Position numbers and translations under genes: made by a program
Origin: Straminergon stramineum
Taxonomy: Eukaryota; Streptophyta; Bryopsida; Hypnales; Calliergonaceae
Assembly (NCBI GenBank): GCA_963920665.1
Contig: OY987266.1
Location: 3,291,001 to 3,355,000 of the forward strand
Direction of reading: 5' to 3'
Length of the DNA stretch: 64,000 nucleotides
Notes under the pieces: model-generated
Database searches by the model: none
What the model saw: only the letters and a program-made list of their open reading frames with translations
Told to the model about the DNA's origin: nothing
Shown: one piece after another, positions 22,406 through 33,420 of the stretch
How the letters are laid out: each line of letters starts with the position of its first letter
Numbering within the stretch: the first letter of the stretch is position 1

Positions 22406-22619
22406 TGGTTGGTGACCATGGAAATCATGCCTTTTGGAACTGTGTGACATCATCCACTTTAAAAAAACTAAAAATACTCATTGGTAGTCAAACTACTGCA
22501 GAAGATCTCCCTTTTCCACCCTTAATTCCAAAGATGAATAGTTGCACTTTTGTCTTACACAAGAGAATTCCTTGTCATTCATCAGACAAAAAATGTTTGC
22601 CGCGTTGTTAATGGGTTAA
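22406..22619 (+). mobile_element. T1 MITE, left end truncated
   Basis: It begins inside the element at GGTTGGTGACCATGGAAATC and runs to GCGTTGTTAATGGGTTAA. Internal words match the class closely. Confidence 0.65.
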
Positions 22620-23117
22620 ATCCTTAGAAGGAGAAGGCCTATCACGGAGATGGTCATGCAATATTATGAGATTTGAGAAGGGTTTCGGTGTATTCTTTGC
22701 ATCTACATTGTTCTTGGTTGAAAATCATTCAGAGGACACTTTTTGTCCTTTGCAGCGTTTCAGGGCTTGTCTAAAGAGGGCCTAGTCTACAGTCCGTGCT
22801 TCCCCACCGTGTACTTTTAACACCGCTACAGTATAGTACAAGGGGAATACCGCCAGTTTGAAACTTTGAATGAGTTTGCTGGATCCCGTGCTCTCATTGG
22901 CTGGACTCTTTCCTCCAAATCACTTTGTCACTTGTTTCACCAATTCATAACTGACTTACTGACTCAGGGTGGGGCAGTCCCCAGACTTGATCAAAAGCCA
23001 CGGACTTCATATTATTTTGTCGAAATTTCTGTAGATGAAATGGCCTTATTTCTCCCCTAAAAATTATGGAGTATATGTATGTGTGGATGTGTGATTGCCT
23101 AATCATTCTTACTCTTA

Positions 23118-23347
23118 TTAACCCATAAACGACTCGGAGGACGTTTTTTGTCTGACGGATGATAAAGAAACCTCCTATATAGGACAGAAGTGCAATTGTT
23201 CATCCTTGAAATTTTGTGCTAGAAGGAGAGATTTTGTACAATAGTTTGACCTCCAATGACTATTTTTGGGTTTTTTGAAGTAGATGATGTCACACAGTCT
23301 CAAAAGAGATGATTTTTGCAGTCACCAGTCTATCCTTTGAGGGTTAA
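23118..23347 (-). mobile_element. T1 MITE, inverted, complete (230 bp)
   Basis: On the + strand it opens TTAACCCATAAACGACTCGG and closes CTATCCTTTGAGGGTTAA. The interior is the reverse complement of the other T1 copies (GTTTGACCTCCAATGA, GTAGATGATGTCACAC). TTAA is intact at both edges. Confidence 0.75.
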
Positions 23348-24486
23348 AAGTAACTATGGAAACAAAATGAATGAATGTAACTTGCTCTACGAAATGTTAG
23401 AAATTTGTCAACTCAGGTTCTCTTTAGGTAATCATACACTAAATTTGAGAGGCATTAGTTGAGTATAGCTCATGTAAAAAAATTGCAAGATTATGTTGTC
23501 AAAAAAATCAATCTATACACTAGGCAATTTTATTTGTTTATTCCCATGGTCAAGTTTCCTTTGATTCAAACTCCAAATAGTGAATACAAAAGAGTCCCCA
23601 CCTAGGTTGCCCAAAACATGTCAGCACTGTAACTTTCTTTCTTGGGCAACAATCATTTATTCTGATTTTCATGTTCATAGTGCACACATATAACTTTCCT
23701 AATAAATAAAATAGTAATGTTCAAAATTCACTTCATAAAACCTTTCCTGAGGTTTCAAATAGCTCTAGGGAGAGCTTCTTGTCCCTTAGGGGTCAATACA
23801 TGATTGCTAAAAGTTACAACTATCCTATTGCAAAGACTAGCTTAAAGAGGGTGTGGGGATAGTTCAACTACATAGGCTATATGAACTTACAAAGCCAAAC
23901 TCTACCCTTAATGCCTCTTTATAAAATTACCACACTTACCACAAGCATTGCGCCTTCCTCGTATGAAAAAAACTTGAAAGAACCCTCTTGTATTGGGTAG
24001 GGAAAACCAACCCATATGATTGGCCCCCTTGTAAATACGTTAGAATTTATTACTTACCACAAATGAATTTTTTTGAGTTCATTTTTAGAATTGGAGACTC
24101 CCAAATTAGCCCACAAAGGTTGCAAAATACAAAACTAACCAATTGAAAATACAAGGAATTTTTTTTACTTGGAGACTCAAGGGGGTCTCCAAGGTCGAAT
24201 GTATGGGTTGGTTTGCCCAAACCTCTTTGCACTCTTTACAATGGCGAATTGCTACTACATAGGTATAAAGTTAGTATCAACAATGCACTCAAAGGTAACA
24301 TTATATATTGTTGTTCGGTACATTTGATGTCCCTAAATGTAGACCCCATATAAACAATATGAGTATTTTTATTTTATTAGGGTTATTTTTTTGACACAAA
24401 TGAAGAAGAATTACATGGCAAAAGGAAGAATAAAGTCAAACCTCAACCGAAATACATCTATTTTTTTGGTTTTGGTTCTAATTACC
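23348..24486. other. AT-rich spacer with possible LINE-like tail
   Basis: No gene is seen. At about 24387-24440 a T-run followed by GACACAAATGAAG and AATTACATGGCA resembles the antisense tails at 29037 and 36219 (see the 36219 entry). Confidence 0.35.
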
Positions 24487-25286
24487 TTAATCCCTCATCA
24501 CCTAAGGCCTAAATAGGTTCAAAAACATCATTGCTTTCAAAGTGTTATAGATCTAAATGTTACTAAGTTATAGAGATTTCAATTGTACAATCTTGTAGTG
24601 TGCGTATTGTAGATGACATAAATCATATTTGGAGTCATTTGGCCACATAAATTGCAAGATTATAACATTTTAGTGTTGAAGAAGGATGGTGAAATTTTTC
24701 TAAAAACACTTTTGGAGGTGAAATTCGATTTCCAAACCTACTCAAGGAAAAATCTTCAAACTATAAAATGAATCAAAACCAACATACAAACACATTAGTG
24801 AAAAAAAATATCATTCAATTGACTCATTGTGTCTGCAAAATGGCTTTGAAATGTCAAAAAATAGCAAGAAAAGTTGCAAAAAACACATCAAACCTACAAC
24901 CTCCTTCTACCAAAATTCTTCTCAGTCACTCAGAACTTCTGGGATTGATATGAAAATTTTACTACAATAACTAGACTTCAAGGGGAACATAACCAAACAA
25001 ATTTTTATTGAAAACAAACATTGGATGAAGGAGATAAAAAAAACCTAAATTGCAGCCATCAAATGTAGTTTGATGAACTCAAATTGAATCAGTGAACTTC
25101 GATTGGCTTCCATAAAATCAGTACATCTTGGATTGATCTGAAAAATTTACCACTCAAACTAGAAGAGAGTGCACAAATTTCACAACAAGTTTTATAGAAT
25201 TTGGAAATCCGATGCCAAGGTTACAGCACTTTGAATTGGAACATATGTGAGGACACTTTTGGGCCCCTTTGTCAATGAGGAATTAA
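24487..25286 (+). mobile_element. TTAA-flanked element, class T2 copy C (800 bp, internal deletion)
   Basis: It opens TTAATCCCTCATCACC and closes CAATGAGGAATTAA. It is collinear with copies A and B except that one internal module of about 170 bp is missing just after the GGGATTGATATGAAAATTTT word. Recombination between two tandem modules explains the loss. Confidence 0.7.
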
Positions 25287-25960
25287 TTTATTTACTAACA
25301 GTGCAAGCAAGCTTGGCGAGCTTGATTCCTTGACTTCTGAACCAAATCATAGTCCCAAACATATCAACATTTTCCAATTGTCTAAACCCTTTGAGGGCAA
25401 TCCATGTTCCTCTTGCTTAAACTTCATTAGTTTTATATATTAAAATATAGCTTTCAAAAATTTGGTATTCTTTCATGTGATAATATATATCTTTAATTTA
25501 ATTTTTCTCATAATTAAAAACATTAAAATGAATTGCATATAATTTTTTGAAATAATTATTTTATAAAAATTATAGTAATTACAAAAATGCCTAAAATAGT
25601 ATGATATTTGAAGATGATGGTGTAATTGATGTACTCTTTTAGTGCACACTTAGATAAACTTGATCAAAAAAGTTCAAAAGTGGTGTATTTTAAGCTTTCA
25701 AGATGATACCTTCAAACTATCACAAAAATTACAGTTTCAATAATTTTGGACTGAACTACAATGGAATAATAAGTAGATTACTAGGGCTACATTTTTCTAT
25801 TCAAGATTAAAGACATTTAGGATCAAGAAATATGTGAAATTCAAGCATGAACATTTATCATGCCCCTTGGTATTGGTTTGTTCTTTTAAGTTTTAATTAT
25901 AGAAAGCAACATGAAGGTTGAAAAACTCCTAATGAACAAAGCAACATGAGCAATCATTAT

Positions 25961-26070
25961 TAGAAAGGAGGTGTTTGAGCACCAAGGAATAGTGTGAAAG
26001 TGTAGTGCTAAAAGCCCATATAGACCTATGGCACCACACTATTCCTTGGTACTCAAATACCTCTTTTCTA
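25961..26070. ncRNA. Candidate MIRNA/siRNA-like hairpin
   Basis: The 36-nt arm 25961-25996 (core ACCAAGGAATAGTGTG) pairs with 26035-26070 across a 38-nt loop. As + strand RNA, 33 pairs are Watson-Crick, two are G-U and one is mismatched. The surrounding 1 kb has no other strong symmetry. It could be a MIRNA precursor, a young inverted duplication or a tiny fold-back MITE; expression is unknown. Confidence 0.4.
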
Positions 26071-27157
26071 CTAGAGAGTTTGAGAAGTAAAGTTGAATTT
26101 CTAGTGGTGCTCCAAAATATTTCTTGTGAAGTGATATGCCATAAAAAATATTGTCTTTCAAATGACACGTAGAAAGTTAAAATTGACACTATAAAACTTG
26201 TCACAAACTAGTAATTAAAAAATCAAATGAAATATTTTATTTGAAAATGAAAATTTCAATCCAAAGGTAAGGTAGGAGGCTCGAATTCCCCTAGGCATTT
26301 AGAATTGTCCCTACTTCAGCTCTAAAATGGACATGAGATTGTCCTCAAATCAACCTCTATAGTCATTTGAATGGATCGAGGAAAAAAGTGTAATTTATTG
26401 CCAAAGCCAATCATTGTCCTTGCTTTCCCCATTTCTCTTTATAACTTCAAGTGAACAATTTATGAAAGACCTAGTGACATAAATAGGGGCCTATGACACA
26501 ACTTGTTTGAAAATTCATAAATAATTCAATAATGTTTCAAAAAATATATAACTACCTATATTACATTCTACATCTATTTTTCTTTGTCTAAAAAATTAGA
26601 TAAAAATATTCTCATGAAAGGAAATACATGAAAAAGGTGGACCAATCCTTAGATGAACAATTTATGAGCCTACTACCACTATAAGAAACTCGCCTTTTTG
26701 TACAATTTTGACGAAATGGGTCATGTTTACATTGACATTAGTGCATCACAAATCATGAGCTTATAGGAGGTAGATTTATGTTGGACGTTAGGAAAGACAT
26801 GGGGATGTCAAACCAAAAACAAGTGGATGATGTAGGAGATATGTATGTTTTTTTGGACATCAAGTAAAACATGGTCATGTTTATTAGAATGTCCCTCCAA
26901 ACATGGAAGTGCCACATTAGCTAGGGGTTTTGAATTCATTGTGGGTAAATTTTTGTAAGTTACTATGGGCTAAGGTAAAATGTAAACCGGATGTGAAAAA
27001 TATAAGGGAAGGGCAGCCATATGGCATGTTTTGAAAAAAAAGGAAATGAATGGATGTACACTATGGATGAAAAGGAAAGTTCTTTATACAAATAGGGTAG
27101 TAGGAAGTATGACAACCTATATGGGACATGTAAAGCAAAATTTTTGTTCAAAGTAAA
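26071..27157. other. AT-rich spacer
   Basis: No gene is recognised. From about 26750 the words ATGTTGGA, GACATGGGGATGTCAA and AACATGG recur and lead into the 20-bp array that follows. Confidence 0.35.
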
Positions 27158-27257
27158 TTGTTTGAAAAAACATGAAAATGTTGGAAACAATGTGTGGATG
27201 TCAAGAATAACATCCAAATGTCGAAAATAACATGTAGATGTTGAAAACAACATCTAA
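27158..27257. repeat. 20-bp tandem repeat, about 5 units
   Basis: Units start at 27178, 27198, 27218 and 27238, each beginning ATGT and containing a GAAAACAACAT-like core. A looser unit precedes at 27158. An opposite-strand open frame across the array merely reflects the repeat. Confidence 0.7.
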
Positions 27258-28737
27258 ACGTAGTGCTATCAAATTCCCCTCTTTGAATTATCCCACATCC
27301 TTTGTCATGAACAGACAATAAATTTCAATACAAGAAGGACCTCTCCACCCTTCATTCTTACAAAATATGTATGAAGTATTTACTCGACTTTGCCATCAAA
27401 AATTCTTTTAATGATAGATGGTCAATTCTTGTTGAATTTGACAATTTTTCTTGTTCATTTTTGGGGACTTTCATTTAAATGATTATTTTAGAAATTAAAA
27501 AATATATATATTTAAATAATTGATTTAAAAATAATAATATTCATATTCTCAATCAACATGAAAATGTGCCACATCATCACCAGGTTGGATGAAAAAAATA
27601 TGACATGTCATTGCCTGCCTGGCATGCAATAAGGTGGAATATATATGGCATACACATGGAGCATTTTAGAAAGCTTGGAACCCCCGTTTTTTGCACCCAT
27701 CTTCATCAAACAAGCTGACATTACAGTGTGTTTTTCTAGATTTTGGATGTTTTTAGTGATGTCAATTGCGACAGATTTTAGGTGACATTATAGTTGACGC
27801 CCCTTCTGTTCAAAAAAACATACTACTACAACTTCTAAAACATCACACAAAATAGGGGATTCTTATAGTGTACCTTAGTGATCTTCTCTTTTTACATTCT
27901 TCTACAACTCAAAATTATAATGTCATTTCATGTCCTCAATACTAATCTTGCACAAAGATACCTAAAATAAATACATCTAAGGTCTCTAAGTAAAGCCTAG
28001 AATGGAAATCATTATTCATGAGATTTTGCTTCAAAAAATCTCTCTCACTAATGGTTGTACTTATTAAAATAAACAAATCTTACACCAAAAATTCATCTAC
28101 AAGGAACAATTTTCATGCCACTCAAAAGCAAGCCTACCAAATTGTCATGTTGCTTCAAACATACTCTTCTCACAATCAAAGCATATTGTTTCAACAAACT
28201 TCAATACTTAGACTCTGTACATGTTGCTATCTTGTTTGTTCATTTATGGTTTCAAAAGTATCCTCTCCACCCATTGGTTATGTTATTATTTTGATCATCC
28301 ATCTATAATTTCAAAAGTATCCTCTCCAACTATTGGTTTCTCATGTTGATCTTGCCACCTTCATCTTTGGGATAATGGCAAGGGTTAAACAACTTGGTTG
28401 ACTTGAATCAAGAATTTTGCTATTGAGGATAAGGTGATGAAGTCCTAAATTTGTTCTAACCTTAAACTCAACACCTTGTTTTGTGGTGACCATTTGTATT
28501 CTTTTTACTTCTAGAAACTTTTTTCTATGGAAAATTATACACCTATGACATGTCATAGATGAAGTGAGTCTTTCTAGTGATGTACCATTTTTATTTATAT
28601 CACTTAGAGGTGAAGGGAATTGTTTTTTTACATGATGTGCCTTGCTTGAAATTGCTAGGTAAAATAATGTCTTTCATTTGTTGTTTGAAAGATGAAGATT
28701 CGAAGTGTGAGTGTGAACTACAATGAGAGGAATCTAA

Positions 28738-28761
28738 TTAAACCCTAAAGGACCAAGGCAA
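28738..28761 (+). mobile_element. Orphan left end of a T3-type element
   Basis: TTAAACCCTAAAGGACCAAG matches the T3 terminus at 32426 with its TTAA edge. I could not find the matching right end, so the element is truncated or its far end has decayed. Confidence 0.45.
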
Positions 28762-31690
28762 ATTTGGGGCAAAAACTTTGACTACATAGATTGAAATATT
28801 GTAACGTTTGAAGTTAGGAGAACAAGTTGTTTTTGTGACCTTGCTTGATAGGGCTAATAGACATTATCCCCTCCTAGAATGAGAATTTTACAATACTTGT
28901 TTTTTTTTACATTTTCATCTTGTATCATGTCAATTACATACCTACCAAATTTCATAATCAAAGGTCTAGATTTTCATAGGTTGTCCAAAGGTGCCCAAGT
29001 TGCCCCCAAAATTCAAGGTAGCACAACTATTTCTTTCTTTTTTTTTAAATAAATGAAACAGGATTACATTGCCAAGGTGGAAAATACAACCAACCAGCCA
29101 CAATAGTATAACTTTTGATTCAAGAATCCAATTGGAACAAAAATTATATTCCCACTAAGGAGGGCATGAAGAAATTAAGTAGCAACCGAGCGAAATTTAG
29201 CCAGTTTTGGGATCACTGCTGCTGGCTCAGCAATGAATTTTGAATTTTGGATTGAACATGGCCAATTGTGCAGATTGAAAAGGGGCATCAATACATCCAG
29301 GCACTTATTGATGAGAGAAATGGATCCCTTTCTTTCTTTTTCGGGGACCATAGATCACTTTTTTTCATCATCTGCACAAGTCACTATATCATTAACTCAA
29401 GGTAGGAGGTCCATAAAGTGCCCATAAGTTAAACAATGACGAAGGAAACTGAGTACGGATTTGAAACTTTTTAATGCAACAACCTGTACACTATATGGAA
29501 GCATTGATGGACAAAGTCCAAAAGTAGATATACAAAAGTTGTAGTATGTGACATACAACACAACTGTACTATGGAAGTTTGAAGAAAAAACTAGTTGTGA
29601 TTTGTTAAAAAATGAATTTCAAACGTCTGAAACTCGGTTTCGTGCACCATAATTTGGAATTACTATATACTTTGTCAAATTTTTCTTAAAAATCCAAAAA
29701 AAAATTTGTGTGATTTTACACATTGGTATACATCATTTTAGATTGTTGTAAGAAAAATTGAAGTAAGTTGACATTAAAAGAATTACAAATATTCACAATT
29801 TGACAAACATTCAAATGATGTTTGAATATTTGATGTTCTCACAATATTCTGAATTTTTTTTTAATTGAGACCATGGAATTGCATTAGCCATTGTAGAAAG
29901 AGTTTAGGTTGCAACATAAACATTGCTACATCTGAATGCATTTTTAGGTTCAGATTTTTGTACAAAGACTAGAGTTTGTGATACTTGTAATTGATTATAC
30001 CAATCCAAATAAACAAATATCATTTTTAATATTATCATAAAGTTCAAAACCACTAGATATTACACTAACTTTCATAAAGTTGGCAAAGTTTTGATATTAT
30101 CAAAATTGTCATAAACAAGTTGTTTAATTGGTTGAATCAATTATTTACATTTTAAATTTTAGAATGTATAAAAAATTTGAACCTAAAAACACATCATGCA
30201 TCACTAATATGTATTTTAAAAGGATTGTTAGATTGTTCTATTCAACATATATTTCAGATGCAAGGACATTAAGATGTAACAATGGTTCATGTGGAAACCT
30301 AAACTCTCTCTACAATGGCTAATGCAATTTCGGGCTTTCAATTCCCAAAATATATTTAAATATCGTGAGAACCAACATCATTTGCATATATGTCAAAGTG
30401 TGAATATTTTTTATTCCATAAATGTCAACTTTCTTCAATTTGGGTGTACAACAATTTGAAATGATGTACATATACCAACATTTGAAGGTATAAAAGAAAT
30501 TGGGACTTCTAAAAAAATTTGCAAAATATAAAGTAATTCCAATTTTATGGAAAACAAAAACAAGTTTTAGACACACCTACATTTGAAATTCATTTTCTTT
30601 CAAGTGACAACTAAGATTTTCTTCAAACTTCCGTAGTACTATGTTATATGTCATATACTTCAACTTTTGTATTTCTACATCTATACTTTGCCCACTGATG
30701 CTTATAGTAAATGGTTGTTTAAATGAAAAAGTTTCAATTCCATATGAACTAAATTTGTTTGTCACTATAAGAGTTGAAAATTAATTGGAGAGGATAAACT
30801 TCTTTTCAATAAAATTTCCTTGAAAGAAAAATGGAATTGACAACTAGCACAAGTCGTTTTATGTTTTGGGGAGCTTTGTGGAATTAGTTATAATAATCTG
30901 ACCCAATGGCTACTAAAAGCATTCACCTCCTAAAATGTATACTATTTGCTCATTGTTGGTGCAATGAGAAAGCAAAATGTACCTCTACAATAGAGGACAC
31001 TTTTAGAGCCCAAGTACTTTATAGTCCTCCTACCTTACAATCAACAACAAGTCTTTTATTGTGCAAAAAAACCCATATCTTCTTCAATTATTAAGCTAAC
31101 AAATTTAATAGAGTTTGTATTGGAGGTTGCAACTTTATGTTTTCAACAAGGGTAAAGCAAGAAGTAAGGCAAACTTCTTACACTCGAGTGTCTTTTTCTT
31201 GAATCTTTTTTTTTGTGGATTTTCAACTCAATTTCAAAGTAATTGGCATTGGTTTGCAAAACTTGTAGGAGATACATATTGCTGAATTTTTTTGAAACAT
31301 GAACTATGCATTTACAAAGTCATGTGAAAAAACTTCTTTTCAAAGTTTCAACATAAAATATCTTACAATTAGGGATTTATTGCTTTGAAATTTAAAAGTA
31401 TAATCCTCAACAAAGTTCTTAAAGTATAATCCTATAAAAAATTGAAAATTTTGTTCCTCATAGATTGTAATTTTATCTACACGTGAAGCTTTGATTCATT
31501 CTATTGGACTCATGATGAGAAACTTATGGAAAATCTTGTTTTTCAGCCAATCTAACCATCTTCTTGAAGAAATAACTTCTAGGATTCATTTTATAATGCA
31601 ATTCTCACATTTTTTTCAAAATTTTTTTTTTGACAAAATGAAGTGTGCTTGCTAGAACAATCTTACCATACTGACGATAGGAATGAAATT
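28762..31690. other. AT-rich repeat-bearing spacer
   Basis: No gene is seen. At about 29037-29110 a T-run followed by ATTACATTGCCAAGG resembles an antisense LINE-like tail. About 30780-30890 is an inverted copy of the dispersed repeat at 7180 and 33210. The short open frames have no protein-like features. Confidence 0.4.
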
Positions 31691-31745
31691 CTATTTTTTA
31701 TTTTTTTATTATTTTTATTATTTTATTATTTTTATTTTTTTATTT
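31691..31745. repeat. T-rich low-complexity tract
   Basis: A run built only of TATTTTTT and TTATTA-type units; simple sequence. Confidence 0.85.
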
Positions 31746-31849
31746 GTAGACTTTTGATGCACTTTTTGAACATAATTTTTTTATAAATTCAACATCCATA
31801 GTGCAAATTTTTCCACAAATGGTTGACAAAGTCATTTGAAATTGCAAGT

Positions 31850-32074
31850 CAATGTTCAAAAGAAAATTCCAACTTTGAATGCTAATATCTTCCAATCTTT
31901 ATGGTCAAACTTCATAAGATTCTTACTACAAGATTTAAGACAAGTGAAGTATAAGATCCTACGGTTAGATTCAAAGTAAAATTTATTCTTTTTGTTTTCT
32001 TGGGTGAACGCAGCTAAAATGGCAGTCTTGAGTAGTTTTTGACAGAAAAATGACTTGAGGACTTTTGGGGTTAA
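31850..32074 (+). mobile_element. Right end of a TTAA-flanked T4-type element
   Basis: It ends GGACTTTTGGGGTTAA. The preceding words (AATGCTAATATCTTCCAATC, GATCCTACGGTTA, AAATGGCAGT) match the right part of the element at 49600-50532. The left end was not located. Confidence 0.5.
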
Positions 32075-32425
32075 TTGCTATTTCTATTTTTACTTTTTAA
32101 AATTTTTGACTTTGCAAGGGCCTGGCCGGAAAAAAGCAAATGCCCTACAATGCTGCAAGTCCTATCAATACAGTTAAAATATTTCACGAACTTTAGCAAA
32201 CATTTAAAGAAAAATCTTTTTCATGATTGAAGATTCTGTATGTTCATGATTCAGTAGTCTTTTGCTTGTACTTTTTTGTATAGAATCTTTATATGAAGTG
32301 TACCATTCTGTCAAGTAACTTACATGAAGTCAAGTGTAGAGCTCAATTGAAAGGAAATCATGTACGGTACTCAAGTACCTAGCTTTTCATTTTCAAACAC
32401 CTAGCGGAAAGGTTTTGTTTATTTT

Positions 32426-33004
32426 TTAACCCGTAAAGGACCAAGTGTCCGTCCAGCGTACGCAAGAAATCTCGGGTAGGCTCCTACGAAGTCATTTTTA
32501 GTTAGATGTTCATGAAATTTGAACACAATGTGTAACTATGTATCCCCTTCCTGAAAATCTAATTTTTTTTCCAATCGGGTGTTCGGATCAAAAGTTATGC
32601 TGCCCTGAACTTTGCGGGCAGCTTCGGGCAGCATGTGCAAAACTCTTCCTATGATTTTGAAATTTGGTGTTTGTGTAGCTTACATGATGCAAAATGCAAA
32701 TGTCAAAAAACAACAACTATTTAGTGTAAGAATCTCATTCTAGAAGGAGTTAAAGTTTGCAGGCCATATTGGGCAAGGTTGGAAAAAAACTTTTTCACCT
32801 AACTTCAAACGTTATAATCTTTCAATCCGTGCGGTCAAAGTTTCTAAATTTTTTTCCACATGTTCCCAAAGAAGTCTAGTCCAATTTTGTACGGTTAAAT
32901 TTTGAAAAAAAACACTTTATTTTTCATTTTTTTCTTGCTGCCCTAAAAAGTGGCAGTTTTTGACAATTTCTGCCCAAAATGTTCCTCGGTCCTTTAGGGG
33001 TTAA
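32426..33004 (+). mobile_element. TTAA-flanked element, class T3, best-preserved copy (579 bp)
   Basis: The left end is TTAACCCGTAAAGGACCAAG. The right end, on the other strand, is TTAACCCCTAAAGGACCGAG; 18 of 20 bases match and TTAA is intact on both sides. A GCTGCCC / GGGCAGC stem with a second GGGCAGC lies at about 32599-32632. There is no open frame of note, so it is non-autonomous. It is among the least decayed members of the clan. Confidence 0.8.
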
Positions 33005-33015
33005 GTTTAAATATT

Positions 33016-33420
33016 TTAACCCAAAAAGACAATATCTATCACCAAGGTAATCAATCAAAAATGATCTCATTTTTGGACCTATAAGGTAGAATGCTCTAAA
33101 AGCGTCCCTATTCTAAAAGTGACCACTATAACATATTGATATTGAGGTACATTTTGCTTTCTTCAATGTACAAACAATGTACATTTTTAGGAGGGGTTCA
33201 TTTTTGGTGACCATTGCATTTCAACTTCAATAATCCGTAACTAATTCCACCAAGGTCCAAAAAATATGAAATGACTTGGGTTATATGCCCATTCTATTTT
33301 TCTTCATATGAAAATCTACTGAAAATTGTTTCAAGGAGTTTTGCTTCCCCCCAAATGCAATCAGCTCTTAAAAGGTCACTTTAAGAGCAAACTACCTTAC
33401 AGATGTATTTTTTTTTTATC
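33016..33420. repeat. TTAACCC-started repeat plus dispersed repeat copy
   Basis: TTAACCCAAAAAGACAATAT at 33016 starts another clan-like end. ACCAAGGTAATCAATCA resembles about 20704. About 33210-33400 is a copy of the dispersed repeat at 7180-7400 and 46520-46680 (CATTTCAACTTCAA, AATATGAAATGACTTGGG). Confidence 0.45.
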
